Below are positions 46,399 through 54,679 of a stretch of DNA of 64,000 nucleotides, one piece after another. The translations under genes were made by a program, and so were the position numbers. This stretch comes from Adhaeretor mobilis (lineage in GTDB: Bacteria; Planctomycetota; Planctomycetia; Pirellulales; Lacipirellulaceae), in NCBI RefSeq assembly GCF_007741515.1, contig NZ_CP036263.1, forward strand, positions 2,791,501-2,855,500, read 5' to 3'. The notes below the pieces were generated by a model, which had not been told where the DNA came from, ran no database searches, and saw nothing but the letters and a program-made list of their open reading frames with translations. Within the stretch, counting starts at the first letter, position 1. Every line of letters begins with the position of its first letter.

Positions 46399-46818
46399 GT
46401 GGTCAGTATTCCAGCACCCAAGCACGAAGTAATCTCCTTGGTAGAAGACGTACCAACTCAACGCATCGAAGCGGTAGCCAAATGTTGGTGCAGCAAGACA
46501 CGAGCAAAGTTTGGGGTTGTCGTTACTTCCGATACGGGCGAGACCTGGACCGTGCAGCATTCCTTTCTTTGCTCACCGGAGCATGTTGATGCCGCGAGTG
46601 ATCGAAACAAAAAGATCGGGCAGATTGAGATATCCGATAATTTCAACGGATGCAAGCATTGCAACAACGACACGCTCATCCAGTGCAGCGAGTGCAAAGA
46701 ATATAGCTGCCACAACACGAAGCGATTTGCGATTTTGAAATCCGTAACGTGCGGAAATTGTGGCCTCAGAGGTGTCGTGTCAGGGATGGCGAAATCGATG
46801 AAAACTACAGGCGATTAA
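46399..46818 (+). CDS. Multi-cysteine zinc-binding protein of the TerY-P operon
   Basis: The 139-residue product starts at a GTG (46399) in the frame carrying SIPAPKHEVISLVEDVPTQR. Five cysteine pairs or singles are visible (KCWCSK, FLCSPEH, CKHCNN, QCSECKEYSC, TCGNCG), fitting two or three zinc sites like the C-terminal metal-binding module of TerY-type proteins. A TTG at 46383 with a better ribosome site is in another frame, so the true start, or a frameshift there, is uncertain. It precedes the vWA gene by 20 bp and is co-directional. Confidence 0.65.
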   Translation: MVSIPAPKHEVISLVEDVPTQRIEAVAKCWCSKTRAKFGVVVTSDTGETWTVQHSFLCSPEHVDAASDRNKKIGQIEISDNFNGCKHCNNDTLIQCSECKEYSCHNTKRFAILKSVTCGNCGLRGVVSGMAKSMKTTGD

Positions 46819-46838
46819 CTACTACATGGAGAACAGTT

Positions 46839-47549
46839 GTGGAACAACGACCTTTCGGTGAAGGCATAGTCGATGACCAGCCGGCCTTCGGCACCAATAG
46901 TTTTGCGGAGAATCCAGAGCCGCGAGTCCCTTGCGTGCTCATCCTGGACGTATCGAGTTCGATGGCAGGCGATCCGATCAAGCAATTGAACGATGGCCTG
47001 ATTTGTTACAAGGACGAACTGACCGCAGATTCACTCGCTTCCAAGCGAGTTGAAGTTTCTGTCGTGACGTTCGGTAGCGAAGTGAACACCGTTGTTGACT
47101 ACACCACTTCGGAGGGTTTTTTCCCACCGAAGTTGGAAGCGAACGGTTTGACCTACATGGGTCAGGCGGTCAATCAAGCCATCGATTCACTTGAAGCCCG
47201 CAAGCAGGAATACAAGAACGCGGGCATCTCCTACTACCGACCTTGGATCTTCCTGATCACCGATGGGGCACCTAACGATTCCAATTGGGAGCAAGCAGCT
47301 CAGCGTGCTGTCGAAGGAGATAAGGCAAAGTCTTTTTCGATGTATTGTGTAGGAGTTGAAGGGGCCGACTTCGAGACATTAGCGAAATTCTGTGTCCTCG
47401 AACCCCTGAAGCTGCAGGGACTACGCTTCCGCGACCTGTTTCTATGGCTTTCTAGCTCCCAGCAGTCGGTCTCTCGCTCGACGCCCGGTGACGAAGTACC
47501 GTTGGAAAATCCTACAGTCGGGGACGGATGGGCCACGGCAAGCGTATGA
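46839..47549 (+). CDS. TerY-like von Willebrand factor A protein
   Basis: The GTG at 46839 with GGAGA eight bases upstream gives VEQRPFGEGIVDDQPAFGTN, and is preferred to the frame start at 46749, which overlaps the upstream gene. The 236-residue protein is a vWA domain with intact MIDAS: ILDVSSSMAGD (DxSxS), NGLTYMGQAVNQAI (T) and FLITDGAPNDSNW (D). TerY-type vWA proteins are metal-dependent binding modules that act with PP2C and kinase partners in the TerY-P triad. The phosphatase ATG overlaps its stop codon (ATGA). Confidence 0.88.
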   Translation: MEQRPFGEGIVDDQPAFGTNSFAENPEPRVPCVLILDVSSSMAGDPIKQLNDGLICYKDELTADSLASKRVEVSVVTFGSEVNTVVDYTTSEGFFPPKLEANGLTYMGQAVNQAIDSLEARKQEYKNAGISYYRPWIFLITDGAPNDSNWEQAAQRAVEGDKAKSFSMYCVGVEGADFETLAKFCVLEPLKLQGLRFRDLFLWLSSSQQSVSRSTPGDEVPLENPTVGDGWATASV

Positions 47550-48325
47550 GTGAATGGCGGCTAGTCTATGATTCTGTGAGAGGCACCTCGCACGAGGTTG
47601 ACGATCTGCCATGTCAAGATAGCTCTCGCGTCCTCACGCATTACACTAACAGCACCAGCATGCTGATCTCGGTGTGTGCCGATGGTGCTGGCAGTGCGAG
47701 TTTCTCAGATCAAGGTTCACAAATCGCATGTGAAAAGTTCGCTGAGCACTGCCAGAGCTATTTTGTGGATGACGATGCAATCCGAGGTGTCACCCAAGAG
47801 GTGGTTGCCGATTGGCTGGTAGATATCCGCAGTGCAATCAACGATCGTGCGGAGGAATTAGAAACCGACACTCGACAACTCGCGACAACACTCTTGGGCT
47901 GCGTGATCGGTGAGCAAGCTTCCTTTTTTCTGCAAATTGGTGACGGAGCAATGGTCTACCGTTCCGAGGACTCGTTTCAATTTGCTTTCTGGCCTCATAC
48001 TGGCGAATTTGCCAACATGACCAACTTCTTGACCTCGGATAACTTCGAGTCACAGGTGGAGTGGAAGATCGTTGAAGAACAATTGAACGATCTGGCCGCT
48101 TTCACCGATGGGCTAGAGCGTTTGGTACTGAAGTTTGAAGACCAAACGATCCATGAACCCGCCATCACACCCATGCTGGAGGCCATCAGAGATAGTCAAC
48201 CCGAGGAAGACTTTTCTGAGCCACTGCGAGGTTTCTTGACTTCCGAGGGTGTTAACGAACGGACCGATGATGACAAAACTCTCATACTCGCAACTCGGTT
48301 GAATTATGGCGAGTCAGATAGTTGA
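47546..48325 (+). CDS. PP2C-family protein phosphatase of the TerY-P triad
   Basis: The ATG at 47546 overlaps the vWA stop as ATGA, indicating translational coupling, so this start is chosen over 47528. The 259-residue protein shows PP2C metal-site motifs: SVCADGAGSASFSDQGSQIA (DG), FFLQIGDGAMVYRSE (GDG) and ERTDDDKTLILATRL (DD). It lacks a membrane segment. It would reverse phosphorylation by the downstream kinase, possibly on the vWA protein; this pairing is known for the TerY-P triad, but the target is unknown. Confidence 0.85.
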   Translation: MSEWRLVYDSVRGTSHEVDDLPCQDSSRVLTHYTNSTSMLISVCADGAGSASFSDQGSQIACEKFAEHCQSYFVDDDAIRGVTQEVVADWLVDIRSAINDRAEELETDTRQLATTLLGCVIGEQASFFLQIGDGAMVYRSEDSFQFAFWPHTGEFANMTNFLTSDNFESQVEWKIVEEQLNDLAAFTDGLERLVLKFEDQTIHEPAITPMLEAIRDSQPEEDFSEPLRGFLTSEGVNERTDDDKTLILATRLNYGESDS

Positions 48326-50264
48326 TCAATATGGTGCCCCGGTAGCCCTTGGCAGCGAGCTTGGCAGAGGCGGCGAAGGTGCTGTCTATGAAATCTGTGG
48401 AAAGAGTGATCAAGTAGCGAAGATCTATCTCAAGCCCGCGGATCACGAGAAGACGCAAAAGATCTCTTTGATGCTCAACTTGGGTGGCGATTCCATTAAG
48501 GAGTTTGCTGCGTGGCCTATTGCCTCACTGCATCGACATCCCGGCGGCCCAACTGCAGGGATCGTAATGCCAAAAGTCTCTCAGCCTACCGAGATACACG
48601 AACTCTATAGTCCAGCTCATCGGAAGGTGACATTTCCCAAAGCGGACTGGCGTTTTCTTGTTCGCACCGCCTTGAACTGTGCCGCCGCTTTTCAATCTTT
48701 GCATACCAATCGCATCGTTGTGGGCGACGTTAATCAAGGAAACGTGCTTGTCTCAGAGCAGGCAACGGTCAACCTGATTGACTGCGACTCTTTCCAAATC
48801 AGTGGGAACGCGAAGACCTACCTCTGCAAAGTGGGGGTTGCTCACTACACACCGCCTGAGTTGGACTCCTACAAAGATATGCGGACGGAAAACCACGATA
48901 ATTTTGGATTGGCGGTCCTGATTTTCCATCTCTTGTTCATGGGGCGTCACCCATATTCAGGAAGGTACAGCGGAGCAGGGGATATGCCTTTGGAAAGGGC
49001 TATCAAGGAACAACGATTTGCCTACGGAAGAAATGCTCAGCAGCTGCAAATGGCACCACCACCGCAGTGCTTGTCACTAGGGGAACTCACACCGGTCTTA
49101 GGAAATCTTTTTGAGCGAGCCTTCGCTGATCCGCGAGCTGGCAAGCCCCGTCCTACGGCAACACATTGGTGCAATGCTCTCCTAGAGCTGGAAGCGAAGA
49201 TGCGAAAATGCTCACGCGATCCAGGCCACTTCCATTGCGAAGGGAGTCCCTGTCCTTGGTGCCGGATTGTTCAACAAGGCGGCCCGAATTTCTTTATCTC
49301 GGTTTCCTTGAAAACGGCTGCTGCGAGAAGTGCGAACATCAATCTCCACCGCATTTTCTTCGAGATCAATTCCGTTAAACCGCCAGCAAGCTCGCTGAAA
49401 CGAGCACTGCGAAAGCCAACTCAATCTCTGGCCCCACGACCGTTTGAAGCCGGACCCGACTCCAATAAGATACCTCGCATGCTAGTTGCGGGGATTACTT
49501 GTGGTGGAGCAGTCCTCACCTTAATGGGCATCTTCTATTCAGTAGTCGCCTATTTTTCAGTTCCGATTACGCTAGTCTTTTCTCTCTGGTGGCTCATTCT
49601 GTGGCTAGCGAGGCCCCTCAAGAAAGAGATACGCCAAAGAAAAGCTACGCTAAAAAATTGCCGAGAAGGATTGCACAAGGCCAAGCAAAATCTCTCGTTT
49701 GTCTTGCAGCATCATATCGAACTGTTTGAAAACAAAATCAACAAGCTTGAGGAGGCGAAGTCACGATACGAGAGTCTCGGAGCAAGGCGTGATAGAGATT
49801 TTGCCCAGTTACAGGCTTCGGCCAGAGAACGCCAGCTAGAAGATTACCTAGAACGTTGCTTCATTAGTAGCTACAAGATCAGTGGTATCGGTCCCACAAG
49901 GGTAGTGACTCTTGAATCTTACGGCATTGAGACCGCAGCGGATGTCTCTTACAAAAGAGTAGAGTCGGTCCCCGGTTTTGGGCCGAAGCTGGCACGTACC
50001 TTGGTAAACTGGAGAGCTAATCAAGAGTCGAGATTCACATTCAATGCCTCGCAAGGTGCCCCAGCTTCTGCTGTTCAGAATTTGGACATGAAGTACCTAC
50101 AAGAGAAATCGCAGATCCAAACCATGCTAGCTGGGGGTCCAATCAGTCTAAGGGCGATCACTAATGGGGCCAATGCTGAGCTTGGTCGCCTCGATGAGAA
50201 CTTGGCTGAGTTGGAGTTAGCTCTGGCACAGGCTAAGTTAGACGCAACTTTGGATGAGGGTTAG
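48306..50264 (+). CDS. TerY-P type protein kinase with zinc, membrane, coiled-coil and HhH segments
   Basis: The ATG at 48306 lies inside the phosphatase gene (20-base overlap). The 652-residue protein has a kinase domain (residues about 15-275): glycine loop LGRGGEGAVYEI, catalytic loop VVGDVNQGNVLV (D141, N146), and DFG replaced by IDCDSF. Then a cysteine/histidine cluster CSRDPGHFHCEGSPCPWC (about 295-315), two adjacent membrane helices (about 385-435), a coiled coil (about 440-505) and a helix-hairpin-helix pair (ISGIGPTRVVTLESYGIETA, SVPGFGPKLARTLVNW). The HhH part suggests DNA contact. Regulator or effector of the triad. Confidence 0.88.
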   Translation: MASQIVDQYGAPVALGSELGRGGEGAVYEICGKSDQVAKIYLKPADHEKTQKISLMLNLGGDSIKEFAAWPIASLHRHPGGPTAGIVMPKVSQPTEIHELYSPAHRKVTFPKADWRFLVRTALNCAAAFQSLHTNRIVVGDVNQGNVLVSEQATVNLIDCDSFQISGNAKTYLCKVGVAHYTPPELDSYKDMRTENHDNFGLAVLIFHLLFMGRHPYSGRYSGAGDMPLERAIKEQRFAYGRNAQQLQMAPPPQCLSLGELTPVLGNLFERAFADPRAGKPRPTATHWCNALLELEAKMRKCSRDPGHFHCEGSPCPWCRIVQQGGPNFFISVSLKTAAARSANINLHRIFFEINSVKPPASSLKRALRKPTQSLAPRPFEAGPDSNKIPRMLVAGITCGGAVLTLMGIFYSVVAYFSVPITLVFSLWWLILWLARPLKKEIRQRKATLKNCREGLHKAKQNLSFVLQHHIELFENKINKLEEAKSRYESLGARRDRDFAQLQASARERQLEDYLERCFISSYKISGIGPTRVVTLESYGIETAADVSYKRVESVPGFGPKLARTLVNWRANQESRFTFNASQGAPASAVQNLDMKYLQEKSQIQTMLAGGPISLRAITNGANAELGRLDENLAELELALAQAKLDATLDEG

Positions 50265-50560
50265 CTTGCTCCTCAATTAGCAAAGTAATTGAGATGCAGG
50301 TTTCCGACCATTGGGCAGTGAGCTGTGAGACTTAGATTGACAAGGTCCTCCGATTAATTCTTGGCAGATCGGCTATAGGATAAATGGGGCGTTGAGTCGG
50401 CTCAAAGTTGTAGTATTAGGGAAACCAAGCTAGGTTGACGGCTTAGTTCTATCCACCCCCAATATTGTGGTAGTCTTGGCATGCATATGACCACATGTAA
50501 GCTTCGGAAGTCTTTGAGTCGATGGACGAGAACCGATTCGCGAGTAACCAGGGTAAGTTT
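50265..50560. other. Convergent intergenic region
   Basis: The AT-rich hairpin CTCAATTA-gcaaag-TAATTGAG (50272-50293) just after the kinase stop may aid termination. Nothing else is recognised. Confidence 0.4.
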
Positions 50561-51460
50561 CTAGTTCTCAGCCATCCGAAGCTCGACCTCGTGGATTAGC
50601 TGATCGCATCCCAACTGGATTTGGTCGTACAGTTCCTTCCGGGCCTCAAGCGGCTCTAGGGCATTCTCGAAATTCTCCGCATGAGAAGCCCGTGAGACTT
50701 CAACTCCGATATTAACCAAGCCTGCGACTAGTCCCTTGCTTCGCGATTTGTGCATTCGAGGCTTCGAATCACGGAAGTGAGCTTTCGTTTCACGGATCTC
50801 GTTGGCGTTCTCCTTCTTAGTCATGTTGACCCGCTTCTTAAAGAGTCGAATCGATTTAATGATGAACTTGCCGTCGGAGCAATCAATATCGGGATTAACT
50901 CTTAGCTCTGTTTGCATCACTTCAAAGTATTGATCCCTATACTCGATCATACCGTTGCTCGTGACAGTGTAGTCGATCGGATAGTCAAAGGGATGAGCAG
51001 CAATCTCCTTCTGAATACGCTGCTCTTCGCGTCTTCTCGCTTCCTCCTGCTTGCGTTTTACGTCGGCGACTTCTTCCTTTTGCCGTTGTTCGAGTTCAAG
51101 CTTTTCTTGGGCTTCAGCATCTTCACGCTTCTTTTGCGATTCGATTGCAGAGAGCTGCTCTTTGCCCGGAACTACAAAGGCAGTGCTGCAACTCGGACAG
51201 GATATCTGGCAACCAATTTCATCTGGGCCACTTATTAACTTTTCTTCACACGAAGGACATGCGTAACGGGATTGATATTTACCGAACCAGTTCTTCTTGA
51301 TCTCGGATGGAATATTCTGTTCGGACGGTTGACGCGCTGTAGAGGAGGTAAGTGATGAAACAATAAACACTCCTTTGCAGTTCGGACACTGCCCTTGTTT
51401 TCCTGCGTGGGAGTCAGGTGCTTTGAGTGATTTCTTGCAGTGGGGGCATTTAACGTTCAT
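50561..51460 (-). CDS. Double zinc-ribbon coiled-coil protein
   Basis: The 299-residue protein starts with two zinc ribbons: MNVKCPHCKKSLKAPDSHAG with QCPNCKGVF, and YACPSCEEKLISGPDEIGCQ with CPSCSTAF. A charged coiled coil follows (residues about 105-155, EAQEKLELEQRQKEEVADVK), then an alpha/beta domain (DYTVTSNGMIEYRDQYFEVM) and a helical tail. No catalytic motif is seen. It is convergent with the kinase gene; zinc-ribbon/coiled-coil proteins of this kind may be a further partner of the TerY-P module, but this is only positional inference. Confidence 0.6.
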   Translation of the reverse strand: MNVKCPHCKKSLKAPDSHAGKQGQCPNCKGVFIVSSLTSSTARQPSEQNIPSEIKKNWFGKYQSRYACPSCEEKLISGPDEIGCQISCPSCSTAFVVPGKEQLSAIESQKKREDAEAQEKLELEQRQKEEVADVKRKQEEARRREEQRIQKEIAAHPFDYPIDYTVTSNGMIEYRDQYFEVMQTELRVNPDIDCSDGKFIIKSIRLFKKRVNMTKKENANEIRETKAHFRDSKPRMHKSRSKGLVAGLVNIGVEVSRASHAENFENALEPLEARKELYDQIQLGCDQLIHEVELRMAEN

Positions 51461-51857
51461 AGAGCCACTTCATATCGAAGGCGATTGAAATATTGCGGGA
51501 GTCGCAGATCTACAATTCTGGGGTCGGATGTCAGAACGTCCACTACTTGCAATCGCTTTTTATGTCAACATTTGCGGCCTAAGTCCAGCGGGCATTTGGG
51601 ATTTCGTAATGGTCTATCGCATGGCGCAAGGCAAAGGAAACCAATGAAGGTTACGCAATGCTAGCTGCACGGCGTAATGACGAGCAGATCGAGTCGCCTA
51701 CTATACCGCTAGCGGGGGAGTTTTTGAATTGGGGAGTTTTCCCCTACCGAGAGGCTCACCGCTGGCTGACAACCGAATCCAACGGCTAGGTAAGAGTTGC
51801 CGGAAGGCATCGCTGCCCTCTGCTCTTAGAATTGGAAAACGACCAAGGAACTAGGCA
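51461..51857. other. Intergenic region
   Basis: About 400 bp without a supportable gene or repeat; it must hold the divergent promoters of the two zinc-ribbon genes. Confidence 0.35.
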
Positions 51858-52112
51858 ATGCTAAAAGTGAGCGAAGAAGAACTCGATGCTTTCGAGCAAG
51901 ACTACCAAGGCGTCAAAAAAATGATTCTGGGGTTCGAGTCGGCCAGCCTTCCCAGCTGTGCGAATTGCGGATCAGAGGATACAGCGTCGGTTCAGGTGGG
52001 AATCATCGGGCGGACGACACGAATCGCTGCTGCAACGACCAAAGTTCATTTGCGGTCCAATGGTCGCCCAGGTGACTTCTTCTGTAATAGTTGTCGTGAG
52101 TACTTTGGTTAG
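51858..52112 (+). CDS. Small zinc-ribbon protein
   Basis: The 84-residue product MLKVSEEELDAFEQDYQGVK has one four-cysteine ribbon: CANCGSEDTASVQVGIIGRT and FCNSCREYFG. It lacks other motifs. Similar tiny zinc-ribbon proteins occur as orphan genes in accessory regions. Coding status is supported by the regular CxxC spacing and a clean start; function is unknown. Confidence 0.55.
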   Translation: MLKVSEEELDAFEQDYQGVKKMILGFESASLPSCANCGSEDTASVQVGIIGRTTRIAAATTKVHLRSNGRPGDFFCNSCREYFG

Positions 52113-52387
52113 GACAAGACTAGCTCCGCTACAACTCCCCTGACGATTTCCGGCGTGGCCAAGCATCTGCGAAACCATTCGGACAATTCCTAGGGATGGA
52201 TGATCGCCACACAGACCGGAGCAGGAAACTCATGTTTGAGTGCCGTATCCCGTTGACAACTTGTCCCACAATAAACGGCGGGGGTCCCACCGTGGCCTTT
52301 GTCGCCTATAACTTCCTTCGAAGGAGTCGAGGCGACGTGTTGTGGTGCCATTAGTTGAGGTCGTGACTCACGAACACGCAATCGCCC

Positions 52388-52882
52388 TTAGCTTAGACGC
52401 TCGGTTACCATCTCCACAGCTTGATCCAACCCCTTAACGTTTGACCAATTTGTTTCCGTACGGAAGCTGTCATCGTTCGGAAATCCTTCATAAGTTAGCT
52501 TGCAGCCGTTCGCCGTACATCTTGCTGGCAGCAGGCCGTGAATGAAATTGTTGTCAACTTTGCCAACAAACGGCTCAACTTCAATTCCTTCAACCTTGCC
52601 ATTCACCTGCCCCAAAGTCAGATCAATCAACAGATGGTCATCGTCGTTATATTCTGGGACGACCACTACTAGGTGCCCGGGCCACATGCCAGGCATAGGT
52701 TCCGTTCCCTTTCCTAGCATTATTCCAGTATCAGTATGAGATACGTTTACGATTTTTACCCCAACAGTTAGCGGATACGCCTCTGGAAAGTCGTTCTCTT
52801 GCAGCACTTTGTGCAAAATTGCTGAGCCCGAAATGCAATGGTCTATACACTGCACTTCAATAAGAACCAACGTGGTAGCCAT
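52388..52882 (-). CDS. Hypothetical protein with possible Cys-His-Asp triad
   Basis: The ATG at 52882 follows CAGGAACTAATC (ribosome site), and is preferred over the ATG at 52915. The 164-residue protein has a cysteine at a helix start (IDHCISGSAILHKVLQEN), a histidine in MWPGHLVVVVPEYNDDDH and an aspartate in LLIDLTLGQVN, spaced as in transglutaminase/NlpC-type papain folds. That resemblance is mine and weak. No neighbours inform its role. It may be an accessory-region enzyme or immunity protein. Confidence 0.5.
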   Translation of the reverse strand: MATTLVLIEVQCIDHCISGSAILHKVLQENDFPEAYPLTVGVKIVNVSHTDTGIMLGKGTEPMPGMWPGHLVVVVPEYNDDDHLLIDLTLGQVNGKVEGIEVEPFVGKVDNNFIHGLLPARCTANGCKLTYEGFPNDDSFRTETNWSNVKGLDQAVEMVTERLS

Positions 52883-53057
52883 GATTAGTTCCTGAAGGTC
52901 ATGCTCTAGTTTCATGTCTTGGTCTCTCGGTTTTCACAATTCTTACCACGGGAATTTCGTTTGATAAATGGCAGAGACTGACACGCTGGCCAAGGCCTTG
53001 CCCAGCGATTCGCTTCATTATTGCAAGAATCGATCGGGAAGCTCATTGTAGCCCGAT

Positions 53058-53262
53058 TCACGGAGGTGGTGGCAAAGGCCACTTTTTTTCAATAGCCCAG
53101 CCAAGGAGCCTCAGCTCATATTCTGCGTCAATGCTGTACTTCTTATCGAGTTTCTGTTTGTGGGGTCGCTGTGCTGACTTATTGCCAGGAAATCGATCTT
53201 CGATTCTCACAAACTCTTGAAAGAGTTTGATCTGAGTCGCTTCAGGTATACCCTTAGTGCCC
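53058..53262 (-). pseudogene. Gene fragment cut by the ISAs1-type element
   Basis: Reading out of the IS end on the minus strand gives GTKGIPEATQIKLFQEFVRI, EDRFPGNKSAQRPHKQKLDK and LRLLGWAIEKKWPLPPPP before a TGA at 53058. The composition is protein-like but no start exists; the N-terminal part is missing or decayed beyond the IS (about 54516-54633 has a frame, VASSELAQSDTTYLPKDLSH, that might be it). The family is not recognised. Confidence 0.4.
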
Positions 53263-54515
53263 AGGGCAATCGCATCTAATTACGCTTGAATACTCGTGAG
53301 AATGGCTTGCAGTGTTTGGTTATTCCAACCTGCGCGGAGTCATTTACCGCGCAGGCTTTCTTTGAGCGTAGTGTCTCGCTTGAGAATGGAGAGCGCCAAG
53401 CGACGCATTCCGGCAGCGATTTCTTGGCCGTTGCCTTTCCGAAGACGGCTTTGATCTTCTGAAAAAGTTACATCCAGCGACCAATGCAGTGAGTTCTCCA
53501 CACTCCAATGGTTACGAACATGTCCTGCTAGGGACCTGACCTTGGGGGGCAGGCTGCTGATGAAAAAGGAAGTCTCTTCGCTCAGCTTCTCTCCCGATTT
53601 ACGATAGCGAAAAACCATGCCAACCGAGCGAAGGTCACGCCACTGCTCAGACAGTTTTGGGGGCGCGGGAGCGACGTAATACTCGCGACGCTCATCGCGG
53701 CCGTGATTCTTCTCCACCGTGACATGCCGACGCACGCCACGATAATCCTGATCGCCGTAGTCAATGAACAACTGGAGCAGTTGCTCATGCATCTTTTTTT
53801 GATTGCCTTTCACTTGCAAAACGTAATCAGCACCCGCTAGGCGAATCTTCTCAGCAGTTTGCTTCTGGCAATGCATCGCGTCGAGCGTGACGACTGCCCC
53901 TTCGATGGCCAGTATCTCCAAAAGCCGTGGTACGGCAGTGATTTCATTGGACTTTTGCTCCGTCGCGAGTTGTCCGAGCGAGAGATGAAGATCACTGGCC
54001 CACGCGTTGACCAGGTGCAAGGCTCCTGTGCCGGACGCTTGGTCGAAAGACCGGCGAAGTGTCTTGCCGTCGATAGCCACGGTCTGGCCTTGCAGATCGA
54101 GTTGCAGGCTGGCAACCCAGTTCGCTAGGCAGTGGTAGAATTCTTTGGTGTCCAGCAGCGAGAATACACGACCCAACGTGTCGTGCGAGGGAATGCCATG
54201 CTCCAGAGGCAACCAGGTGCGGAACCAGTCGATCTTCTCGTTGCCAAATCGCTCGACATCGGCCCACGAGTCGGCTCCACAGATTGCGCCGCACAAGGCG
54301 ATAGCCACGATGTCGCTGAGCCGATGTCGCTTGGTCCGTTCCATGCGAGGATCGGTAAGTTCCTCGAAGTGTGTAAGAATGACAGGGGATTTTGTAATCG
54401 CCATACGTCGACCTCCGTGCTAGAAATGCTATCGGCGGTTAGATTCCGACCCAACCGCTGAAATGACTTCTACGCAGAGATCGATGTATTCGGTCATTTA
54501 GATGCGATTGCCCTG
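53263..54515 (-). mobile_element. ISAs1-family insertion sequence
   Basis: Inverted ends CAGGGCAATCGCATCTAA (from 53263) and TTAGATGCGATTGCCCTG (to 54515) bound a 1,253-bp element with a single transposase gene. I do not see a matching direct target repeat (left flank CCTTAGTGCC, right flank TGCTAGGAAG), which hints at rearrangement after insertion. A hairpin CCTGCGCGG/CCGCGCAGG overlaps the transposase stop codon. Confidence 0.85.
53340..54404 (-). CDS. ISAs1-family DDE transposase
   Basis: The 354-residue protein is a full-length ISAs1/H-repeat transposase: N-terminal DUF4338-like part (LTHFEELTDPRMERTKRHRL, SDIVAIALCGAICGADSWAD), then the DDE core with QTVAIDGKTLRRSFD (D), GAVVTLDAMHCQKQTAEKIR (D), YVLQVKGNQKKMHEQLLQLF, and RNHWSVENSLHWSLDVTFSE (E). 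No stop or frameshift interrupts it, so it may be functional. Start MAITKSPVILTHFE is at 54404. Confidence 0.92.
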   Translation of the reverse strand: MAITKSPVILTHFEELTDPRMERTKRHRLSDIVAIALCGAICGADSWADVERFGNEKIDWFRTWLPLEHGIPSHDTLGRVFSLLDTKEFYHCLANWVASLQLDLQGQTVAIDGKTLRRSFDQASGTGALHLVNAWASDLHLSLGQLATEQKSNEITAVPRLLEILAIEGAVVTLDAMHCQKQTAEKIRLAGADYVLQVKGNQKKMHEQLLQLFIDYGDQDYRGVRRHVTVEKNHGRDERREYYVAPAPPKLSEQWRDLRSVGMVFRYRKSGEKLSEETSFFISSLPPKVRSLAGHVRNHWSVENSLHWSLDVTFSEDQSRLRKGNGQEIAAGMRRLALSILKRDTTLKESLRGK

Positions 54516-54679
54516 TGCTAGGAAGGCTAATGCGACACGTCGGGTTGTCAGGGTGGAACTGGCCATAGAATCCATGACTCAAATCTTTTGGTAGGTAGGT
54601 GGTATCACTCTGAGCTAATTCACTGGAAGCCACCTTTGTCGTGGCCTGCGCACTTGAGAAGCAAGTGCACGAGTCTCGC

